Shown: positions 25,601 through 33,400 of the stretch, piece after piece
How the letters are laid out: the number at the start of each line of letters is the position of its first letter
Position numbering within the stretch: the stretch's first letter is position 1
From: Methylococcus mesophilus
Lineage (GTDB): Bacteria; Pseudomonadota; Gammaproteobacteria; Methylococcales; Methylococcaceae
Direction of reading: 5' to 3'
Assembly (NCBI RefSeq): GCF_026247885.1
Contig: NZ_CP110921.1
Coordinates: 3,355,501 to 3,419,500, forward strand
DNA: 64,000 bases
Made by a program: the position numbers and the translations under genes
The notes under the pieces: generated by a model
The model's database searches: none
Told to the model about the DNA's origin: nothing
The model's input: the letters and a program-made list of their open reading frames with translations, nothing else

Positions 25601-27398
25601 GCAATGGAACGCGGGGCTGATTGTGCCCCTCAAACAGAGGGGCACCCCTCCGGCTATTGGTCCATTCGGTAAATCCTTTTCCCCACCATTCGTCATTCTC
25701 GGGAATGGCATGGAACTGGGGAAGGTAAAATGCAATAGCCTTGACTGGACTATGGGCGACGGGCTCAGCGGAAAGGTCAAAATAATACTTCTCTGGAAGT
25801 TCTAGCGACGTGGCGTCCCCACTGTGTGCCGGTGCGGCGCAGTGGTCGCCGTGATCTTTAGGGGGTTGCGGTGGCTTTACGTCGGTCAACTTGAGCCGAT
25901 GTTTCACAGTTTCGCTTACATGGCTCGGGATTATTATTTTTATCGGTGGTGGCACATAGCGCCAGAAGTAAGGAAATGCTGCGCTAACCGCGCGGCTGAA
26001 CTGTCCTGTGCCAAGCCACCAGCTCAGCATTAGTGCGCGGCGGGTATTCCGTAGAAGCCATCTCAAGGGGCTCGAGATGGCGCGGAGCGGTGCGGTAACG
26101 CGCCAGCTGGTGGATCTGTAGAGGGCTGTGAGCAGCGTTTCACGCTGAGCCATTGCTTGCTGAAGGGCCACGATTTGGCTGTCACGTTCGGAAATGATCT
26201 GGTTGAGCGTGGATAAGTGGACGACCTCTGATCGGCATTCCTCAAACACCTTCTGAGCCTCTATGAGATCTGTTCCAACCTTTTCAAGTTCGAGCTCGCG
26301 CGCGCCTATTTGCCGCCATGCAGCCTCTGTGTCTGTGAGAAGGCGGCTGACGTCGGACCGGAGCCTGTCCAGATCGCCGACACCCGCATCAAGTCTGGAG
26401 GTCGCGGAAACGATGACGTCACGGTGGCTGTTGTCGAGATCGGCTAGGCGCCCTTCGAGTGCGGCAAAGGACGGACCGATGGTGGCGAGTATCTGATCTA
26501 TTTGGGTTTTCAGTTGCGTGAATGGGGATTCTGGCGGCGTGGCGTCGCGGCGAGCAAGTTCGGCCTCGACCGCCCTCAGGCGATTTACCGTGGCCAACAG
26601 ATGCCTTGCGACATCCGCGCTGAAGAGACTGCGGTTCTTCTCGATAAGCTTGTCGTAGCCGGTGATATGCAAGAGGGGCGCATGACCGGTTTGAGCAAAA
26701 TGATCGTAGAAATTTTGATGATCCCTGCTCCACTGGTTGTACTGGGCGGTCACGCGAGGCAGGTGGTAGAAAGGATAGCGGGCGCCGACGCGCAGCAGGA
26801 GATCCCAGTCCTCATAAATGTCAAACTGGGGATCGAATCCTCCGACCTCAAGTAGCACTTGGCGATCAAAAAGCAGGGTGTTCAGGGGAATATAGTTGCC
26901 GCAGAGTAATTCAGCGAGGTTGAAGTCTCTGGAGCCAAATACTTGGCGATTGACGATTTCAAATTCGCCTGACTCTACATTGTAAACCTGCCAGCACAAC
27001 TCGGCGTCCGAGTAGCAGACCCGGTGCTCGATGTGCTCGAGGCAGGAGGACAAAAGCTCGATATGCTCGGGCAAGAACCGATCGTCATCATCGAGAAAAC
27101 ATAGATATCGCCCCGTTGCTGTTTGCAGGCCTGTATTGGCAGCTTTGGCACGGCCTTGGTTCTGCTCGAGTTGAACTAGGACAAGTTTGACATCACCTGC
27201 GTGCTCTTTGAGAGCTTCCTCGGATAACGCCCATCCGCCGTCGTTGACGACAATCACCTCCAGCGGTCTGTGGGTTTGCTCGCGTACACTTCGCACCGCA
27301 TCTGCGAGGCGTTTGGGGCGGTCTTTCGTCCGGATCACTACTGAGACCAGGGGGCTCTCAGGGCTCAAGTGGGCCTGTTCAACGAGAATATTATTCAT
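22680..27398 (-). CDS. Giant glycosyltransferase: GT2, coiled coil, WbsX (GH99-like), GT2, GT4
   Basis: 1572 residues. Domains: GT2 at 16-230 (VSVVIRTKDRPKRL, FLDDDDRF, EDWDLLLR); coiled coil 265-425; linker STSWRVTAPLR at 429-439; WbsX/GH99-like 552-900 (AIAFYLPQFHAIPENDEWWG, KGFTEW, CLCWANENWTRRW, FINAWNEWGEG); second GT2 906-1130 (ITVIVPNYNHAEFLERRL, DLIWIAESDDD); GT4 1200-1560 (GFTVGGGEIVPVD, LLIGDG, FPSTYSGESFPLFVLECLQSGLPVV). No membrane segment, so cytoplasmic or membrane-peripheral. Three transferase domains in one chain suggest processive or block-wise assembly of a repeat unit. WbsX proteins occur in O-antigen clusters. I see no frameshift. The linker motif is also found in the protein at 30408-35357. 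Confidence 0.9.
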   Translation of the reverse strand: MNNILVEQAHLSPESPLVSVVIRTKDRPKRLADAVRSVREQTHRPLEVIVVNDGGWALSEEALKEHAGDVKLVLVQLEQNQGRAKAANTGLQTATGRYLCFLDDDDRFLPEHIELLSSCLEHIEHRVCYSDAELCWQVYNVESGEFEIVNRQVFGSRDFNLAELLCGNYIPLNTLLFDRQVLLEVGGFDPQFDIYEDWDLLLRVGARYPFYHLPRVTAQYNQWSRDHQNFYDHFAQTGHAPLLHITGYDKLIEKNRSLFSADVARHLLATVNRLRAVEAELARRDATPPESPFTQLKTQIDQILATIGPSFAALEGRLADLDNSHRDVIVSATSRLDAGVGDLDRLRSDVSRLLTDTEAAWRQIGARELELEKVGTDLIEAQKVFEECRSEVVHLSTLNQIISERDSQIVALQQAMAQRETLLTALYRSTSWRVTAPLRAISSPLRWLLRNTRRALMLSWWLGTGQFSRAVSAAFPYFWRYVPPPIKIIIPSHVSETVKHRLKLTDVKPPQPPKDHGDHCAAPAHSGDATSLELPEKYYFDLSAEPVAHSPVKAIAFYLPQFHAIPENDEWWGKGFTEWTNSRRGAPLFEGHNQPRVPLHLGYYNLDDVCVYEEQVKLAKKAGVYGFCFYFYWFAGKTLLEKPLRNMLANTQISQPFCLCWANENWTRRWDGLDDEILIAQRHSEKDALDFLNYVNEYFCDDRYIKIDGRPLLIVYRPGIIPEITRIQDLWRRRAMELGWPGLYLVSAQTFGQMDPRDFHFDAAVQFPPHSPNPLPSINGQTPSLLQGFEGSIVDYDNTAHLFCDSLATDYKLFPGITLGWDNTGRRGKRATVFRNFSLTSYSQWLLTACKATSANPKLADNEKLTFINAWNEWGEGTYLEPDTKYGFGYLEATKKALNACADNKPRITVIVPNYNHAEFLERRLTSIIQQSQKPEEIIFLDDASSDNSITIAREILSKSNIRYVILTNSSNSGNVFKQWIKGLEHASGDLIWIAESDDDAPHDFLANILPEFNQEDVLLAYGDISYIDTNGMPDPGLLHYYDDLNDLNWDHSHVVPAYRAFSGDFAVKNIIPNVSGAVFRKPILTESEKNRLTSYTFAGDWYFYAMIARGGSIAFRKEAKSYFRINHGGTSRKAFFSDRHLLEHEMILQDLRKLYGITKQATQDHIEALQKVFEQKSSDSSPIDMARLQDVHAFKHESMRICIASYGFTVGGGEIVPVDIANTLRTRGHHITFLALVKNSPDDPPVLRHRLRNDIPVVYWDDVKHCFQYFLGQYGIQIINSHNFGVEYCLSHTGVDVRQPYIASLHGGYESVDEKLLTKDFMAYIGKNVNEWLYLSNKNTAPLKIRGLRHAHFTKSFNAITLRPPNAGLDLNIRKSLNANEDTVLLVIASRAVYEKGWQMAIEATRRLRHQIERDYRLLLIGDGLDFEAIKSANLDKDYLYFLGRLDNPCPVIKECDIGIFPSTYSGESFPLFVLECLQSGLPVVATDIGEIPNIMSIAKEEMPGFVVSRNHNEEALIDEMVQAIGALIKDEQRMNSARQQARMAGERFCIERLVDFYLDMFEKHIDPTIN

Positions 27399-27610
27399 TT
27401 CACTGTCAAAGATGGGATGTTAATACATACATCAAATATGAATGCGGCTTTCTTGCGATACTCTTGTCAGCCAATGAGCAATGGCCGCTCAATCAGGTCT
27501 CTATTCCAAGGTGGCCTTGGGTATGTCCAGGAAAGCGTCTGCATACTCACTTATGTTTCATTATTTTCGGATCAAATTCCGGTAAGCGTCTAACAAAAAG
27601 TCAGATGGTA

Positions 27611-28581
27611 TTATAATCCGAAGCCTGCACCGATGTGGTCGATGGCCTGTTCAAGTTCGTCGGGAGTGAAAGACCTGAACGGCAGCCACTCGTACTTCAT
27701 CTTTTCCACAGGAGTTCATTCCGGTTCAATTCGGGGCTGTAAGGCGGCAGGAAGCAAAACCGCAGGCCTTTGTCCTTCAACAGTTGCCAATACGGTGCCA
27801 GCGCCTTCGCGGTGTGATATGGATGCGTCACCACCGGCGGCTTCTGGATCCGTTCGATCAGCGCCATGAGGAAGCCGAACACCCAGAGGCCATTCACGCT
27901 CTGCCACAACCTGGCGAACGCGAAGCCACCGGAGGACAGCAAGGCACCGATCAGGTTGAGCCGTGGCGACCGCTCTTCGGCGCCACGGCATGTCGTTCGC
28001 CCACTGGACTGCAGGCCGAGCGGTTGGGCGGCTGCAGGGCAAACCCCGCTTCGTCCACGTAGGCCAGCTCGAATTCCCCCGCCTGGGCCTGTTGGATCAA
28101 GCCGGCGATCTCGGCCCGGGTTCGCTCGAACCGCTCCGGGTCCCGTTTTTTTCAGGCTGTAGCGCGTGCGCTTCCACACATACCCCAGGCCCTTCAGCTC
28201 CGTGCGCAGCGTGGTGCGGCCAATGACCACCCCATAGTCGCGCTCCAGCCGGGTCAGCAATTCCCGCGATGACAGCGCTTCCTGCTCGCCCCCCTGTCCC
28301 AACTGACGGCGGTGCGTGTCCGTCAGCTTGCTCGGGGCACCACTACGAGGCCGGTCCGGCAAACTCGCCAACCCGTATTTCCGCCACTTACGCCGCCTTT
28401 CCCGTACCGCTTCGCAACACAGCCCTTGCCCCGCCACCACCCGCACGCTTTCTCCGTCAGCAAACCGCAAGATCGTTTCCGCTCCATCCTGTTTCCACCA
28501 ATCCAATCCTTTCTTACAGATCGCCTCCAAACTCGCACGCTCGTTCGCCTCCGACACGATCGGTCCTACTCGTGGCATCAC
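27611..28581 (-). pseudogene. Decayed IS630-family transposase
   Basis: The N-terminal helix-turn-helix part (SLEAICKKGLDWWKQDG... to RTRYSLKK) is intact. A run of A residues near 28147-28153 then throws the frame; the correct continuation, with PERFERTRAEIAGLIQQAQA and the first catalytic Asp (YVDEAGF), is one frame over. A second shift near 27965 restores the frame at LNLIGALLSSGG. The region of the second catalytic Asp (normally DNASIHTAKA) reads THPYHTAKA, so that residue is gone. A third shift at about 27700 cuts off the end (MKYEWLPFRSFTPDELEQAI) normally following ELLWK. Several independent lesions rule out a single programmed frameshift. I could not find terminal inverted repeats with confidence. 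Confidence 0.88.
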
Positions 28582-28681
28582 GCTCCCCTTGCCGTGCCCA
28601 AGTGGCCTTCAGTCGATCGCAAAGAGATTTGTCGCGATTTGGCTTCCACGCTCTCTGCCGGTATCGATAAGAGTGATAGGC

Positions 28682-30361
28682 TTAAGCGATAAGGCATGCA
28701 GTTCCAGCTCCTTCGTTTGCTGCAAACGCCAATACTGAAGCTGGCAAATTGCCTCTGGTATAACCGAGCCATCCGCTGCGACGATCAGTTGTAATAATTC
28801 CCGGAACGTCTATCCGGGTCCAACCAGGCGATGCCCAGCCGACGATGCGACCGTTGTTGTCCGCCAATGCTATCCGGTCAGGCCGTCTCTTACTGTCCTT
28901 TAGCCAAGCCCATCCTATAATTCGTTGAGCGCCCCGTTCGTCTGGAAGTTGCTCAATCGAATCAACGTGGCCCACACAACGCGAGGATCGAACAACCCGG
29001 TATCTTGAAGATACGCGCATTCCAGTGCTGTAGGTATTGTCATGGAATACGGAAAGGTGCCTTGCCTCCAGCAGGTTAATTGCAGCCGTTACGTCGGACT
29101 GGATTGTTGGACTCCAGGATCTCATAGGTATATCGTCGATATGTAACGCTATGGCAATGGCATTGGACTTAAGGCGTGCCGAACTGTCTTCAAACCATTC
29201 CATATTACGGGTTGGTGTCATAGATATGATGGTTAGAATGACCAAGAAAAGAATGCTGGTAGCGATTTTCGACAGTGTCCCTGTGGGAGTGTTCCGAGGA
29301 TTACTCCCGACTCGAAATGCAATCACACTAGCTAGCGCCAAGGCGGAAATCGTAGAATATCTTGAAATTAAAGCATGCTCTAAACCGAAGTTAATTCGTG
29401 AACCGGCCGCTGCTGCTGCGGATAGACAGCAGAAGATCATGATCGCAGCTAATGCAAGATAACCCCGAGAAAGCATCCTGAGAGACGTCGCCGCTCGATT
29501 CACGGACGAAGTGATCAAGGTGGAAATCATCCCCCCTGCAGCCGCAGAAATTGCTACGCCATGCGCACCCAACAGTGAGCCCAATAAGGCGAGAGAAAAT
29601 GCGATGAAGTCTAAGAAATGCTCCCTCAGCGTAATGGCAGGGGAGGCATGGTGCTCGGGTGGTGCATAATCATGAAAATACCATGAGAAAACGAGGGTAG
29701 CAGCAATAATCCAAACCAATAGACGTATGCTGATGCGTCGTTCGACGGCTATCAAAATCATTACTCCCAGTGGCCAGACGAGTAGTCCTGAGGCTAATCC
29801 AAATGCAGCTAATAATCCTGTCGACATGGCGCCTGGGAGCAGGTAAGGATCGCATTTCTTTTGTCCAGCTTGAGCTAGTATTGCGAAGGTAAGGGCGACA
29901 AATAAATTTGAGAGTATGTTTCCTATCGTAAAAGGCCAAAAAAAGATTTCCAGCTGCGGCTGGGAAAAAAGAATGCCAAATACCAGCGAGTAAACAAGGA
30001 TTTTTTCGCTCTTGGAAGTTCGCTTTGGCGTGGTTGCTAGCCGGCCAATGGTGACAGCCAACATTGCCGTGGCAAAAACAGCAACGTAAAAATGGAAAAG
30101 GTTGCGCCCCCCAAAAAGCCATATATCCACCAAATCAATGAGATGTGTTAACGGCACTCGGTGCTCATTGTGCTGCTGAAAAATATTGGTGATCGTTAGG
30201 CCGGTTCCGTTGCTTAGCATGATGGCTGTCTTCCAGCCATCCTCCCAAGGGATTTCTGGTAGAAGGTGCAGAGCAATAGCCAAAGTGTTAATGACTATGT
30301 CAGCGGCAATTGTGACGGCAGTCAGCGATGACAAAGCTAAGATAACTGGCATAGCGACCAT
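28682..30361 (-). CDS. Polytopic membrane protein, putative GT-C glycosyltransferase with soluble C-terminal domain
   Basis: 559 residues: about eleven membrane segments, then a soluble tail of about 150 residues. PWEDGWKTA (D41) and QQHNEHRVPLTHL (H64-R68) are the motifs shared with the proteins at 12312 and 19851; AAAAGSRINFGLEHALISRYSTIS also aligns with the former. The C-terminal tail (IIGWAWLKDSKRRPDRIALADNNGRIVGWASPGW) is a small beta-rich segment absent from the paralogues and may bind a sugar. It lies 46 bases after the giant gene upstream. The IS630 remnant lies directly downstream but does not interrupt the reading frame. Confidence 0.6.
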   Translation of the reverse strand: MVAMPVILALSSLTAVTIAADIVINTLAIALHLLPEIPWEDGWKTAIMLSNGTGLTITNIFQQHNEHRVPLTHLIDLVDIWLFGGRNLFHFYVAVFATAMLAVTIGRLATTPKRTSKSEKILVYSLVFGILFSQPQLEIFFWPFTIGNILSNLFVALTFAILAQAGQKKCDPYLLPGAMSTGLLAAFGLASGLLVWPLGVMILIAVERRISIRLLVWIIAATLVFSWYFHDYAPPEHHASPAITLREHFLDFIAFSLALLGSLLGAHGVAISAAAGGMISTLITSSVNRAATSLRMLSRGYLALAAIMIFCCLSAAAAAGSRINFGLEHALISRYSTISALALASVIAFRVGSNPRNTPTGTLSKIATSILFLVILTIISMTPTRNMEWFEDSSARLKSNAIAIALHIDDIPMRSWSPTIQSDVTAAINLLEARHLSVFHDNTYSTGMRVSSRYRVVRSSRCVGHVDSIEQLPDERGAQRIIGWAWLKDSKRRPDRIALADNNGRIVGWASPGWTRIDVPGIITTDRRSGWLGYTRGNLPASVLAFAANEGAGTACLIA

Positions 30362-30407
30362 GGCATGGTTGTTACCAAGAGATTCTGAGTCAATACAGCC
30401 GTGTGGA

Positions 30408-33400
30408 TCAACTGACGAGGCCGCGTCCGCAATAGTGATCGTCGAGAACTAACGACCTGATGATTTCATCCTCGGAGGGGGCTGAGCGGTCTACGAAGGC
30501 GGCATAAATATCGCTCGCTTGCTCTGTCGGGATCGTAAAGTCGTCCAGAAGTTGATTACGGATGGCGATTGCATCCGTTACGAAATTCATCGCTCCCCGC
30601 CTTATCTCAGCGCGCAAAGGACGTGTCGCGAGTTCTTCGTTACACAGAGAGCGTTGTTCAGCGATTAGTTGGCCTGCGGTGTCCAAGTTGTAGCGGATGA
30701 CCTGAGGGTCATCTGCACTGAGTAGTTTCTCCAATTGAAAACTCATACGGTATACGGCTGAAGTATCCGATTTCCAGTCGGCATGGTGAGCGTAGCAGCC
30801 CTGAGCGATCACTCCATGGTGGGTCGAGACATTAGCTGCATTTCTATCCGTAGCAAGGTAATAACCATGAATTTTATTGTCCAAAAGGTTATTGAGCCGA
30901 TCCTGGATGGTAGCTGAATAGCCGATGTCTACGACGGCAGACCTGGTCGGCTGATCGAGCCTCATACTCGTCAGATAGGCCAATAAGCCTGGCCGTTCCT
31001 TCCGTGCCTGCGAGAGGATATTCCTTTTGAGATTTCGTAACACTGGGGCGAGTTCAGTGATGTCACCGTCGGTGATAGATAGTGGCTTATCATAAGGCCA
31101 GAGCCGGTTTAACTTGCGTAGTTCGTGATCAGTAAATTCGAGTCCGTACCGTTCGCTTAGAAACGCCGTAATTTTGTTCGGAAAGTAGGTTTTCCTGGCA
31201 ATGTCTTCGATGTCGGCACGGCTCCAGATCGCGGGGACGGTTACGGAGCGACGAGATAACACGAGGTAATGGGATGACGGCGTCAGGGATGGTAAGCGCG
31301 CCGTCCATCGGTCGTAAACCATCTTCAGAAACTGTCCTTCGCGTGAAAGGAAATAGAACCGTTGGATTTGATCTTCTGCGGCCTTTCTCGTCAGCCATTG
31401 CGCGAATGCCAAGGCAACTGGCCCCAGTACTCCGTAGCCGATCCCATAGGGCGTCGCGGGAATAAGGCATTGCGGGTCGAATCGGGAAAAGAACAGAGGG
31501 CGGAATTGGGTTTGCACCACCAGCCCTAACGCGATTTCCTTGTGTAAATCCTTGGCAGCCTGAGTTTCGTCGATCAGTCTACGGGTGCGAGGCAGGGCGC
31601 GTGCCAGTTCGATCGGGCGCAAGATGTGCCAGGATTTCAGGCCGAGATCACTGGGGATTTGCAGATCGGAATGTTCGTTGTCGCCGACGATCAGGAGGTT
31701 TTTGGGTTTGATGCCTTCCTGCACGATGATTTGACGATAGGTATCACCCGTATCCTTGCGCCGGCCAGTGTCGGAGGATAGGTACAGGGCGTGCCAGCCG
31801 TCGATGCCGTTGTCTTTGAGCATCGACTCTATCGTAGGGCGTGGCAGGTGCATGTCGCTCGCCAGAATCACACGCTTGCCACGGGCCAAAGCGTGGCGCA
31901 GGCATTCGACGGTGTCCGGTCGCGGCGTTACCGAGCCGTATTCCACCGTTTCCTCCAATCGCCGCAATTCCGCAACGGAATCGCGCGGCAGTTCCGAGAT
32001 CACGGCTAGTTGTTCGAAGATTTCATCCAGACCCACGTCGCGGCCGGCTTTCGTCCGGGCGATGTGTTCTGCCTGGGCGCGGAACTTGAGGTAGGTGTTG
32101 CCGGTCTCCGGATTCGTACGGCGGGCGACGATGGTTTTCGTGCTCTCCGGATTCAACAGCGGCCGCACCAGCAAGGTGTCGAAAATATCGAAAATGACTG
32201 CGTGCACATCCGCCGCAGTGATTGCAGCGCGCAAATCCTCAGGGCGTCGTCCCAAATATTGGTCGAATCGCCAGGGTGACCAGCTCGGGGTTGCGTCATC
32301 GGCCAGGATGGCGCTGTCAAATCCGGATTGGTGGGCGGCCAGGGCGATGACGCGCTCCAGGCAGTGGGCGAGTGTGCCATCGGTCTGACCAGCTTCCTCG
32401 GCGAAGTCGTCCAGGGTGATGCCAGCCGCAAACAGCGGTCCCAGGACTTCGCGGCGTGCCCAGAACATGGTGCCGGCGGGAAACGAAAAATACCCGTCGG
32501 GAATGGAGCCGATGCCGAGTTTGCGGCACCAGTACTGGCCTAGGGGCCGGTTGGCCAGCCAAGTGTTGGCGAAATAGGGAAGGTTATGGAAGTTCTGTGG
32601 GTAAACCAGGCCGGCGGCGGGGTGTCCGTCACCGCTGAGCAGAGCAAAAATCCGCCGGATGTGATCGCTGCTTCCGAACAAGGCGTGCAACAGGTATTCG
32701 CGCCAACCATCGGTTGCGCCGTTGTTGTAAAGGGATTTCTTGCTATGGATATGGGCGATGAAGTCGTAACGCCGCAGTGCATCCCCGAAGGCGCAGAACA
32801 TGGGAGCGATGTCCCGGCCCCGGTTCTGTACCACCTCAATGGTTATCTGGTTCAATTGCGGCAGCGTGGTCAGCACCTTGCGGCAGCGTGAAGCGTCGGC
32901 AGAGGAGGCTACCGAGACGAACAGATCGAAGCGGAACGGGATCTGGGCCAGGTGATGCGCGATCTCAGGAGCCAGATCGGAATAATAAATGTGGGCATGG
33001 ACAGCGACCCGGCCAGGTGAGGTTGTATGTAGCGGCGCTACAGTGCGGATATCGACTAAACCGTCACGGTATTGGCTGTCCTCATGGGTTGGTATCCATT
33101 CGACCGGAAGGGTTGGTCTCTGCCGCCAGCGTTCATAGTCGTCGAATCCGGCAAACAGTGTTCCGAAATGGCGGTAGGACAAATCCACCAGCCGGGCAGC
33201 GGAACCTTCCGGCAGCGAGCGGTAAACTACACGTCCCAGCGGACGCAGCTGGCGTCGCAGGGAATCCCAAGCCTCTTGGTATCGCCCCCGCAGCAGGCGT
33301 GAGCCGAAGCGCAAGGGCGCGGTTGTCCTCCATGACATTGAATGGAGCAGCGAAATCAGATGGGCTTGCAGTTGCTGGGCCCATTCCGTGGTCGCAGCCA

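Noticed and set aside
27611-28581. Programmed frameshifting in the IS630 transposase at the A run
   Set aside because: The shift at the A run alone might be programmed, but further shifts, a lost catalytic Asp and a premature end show plain decay.
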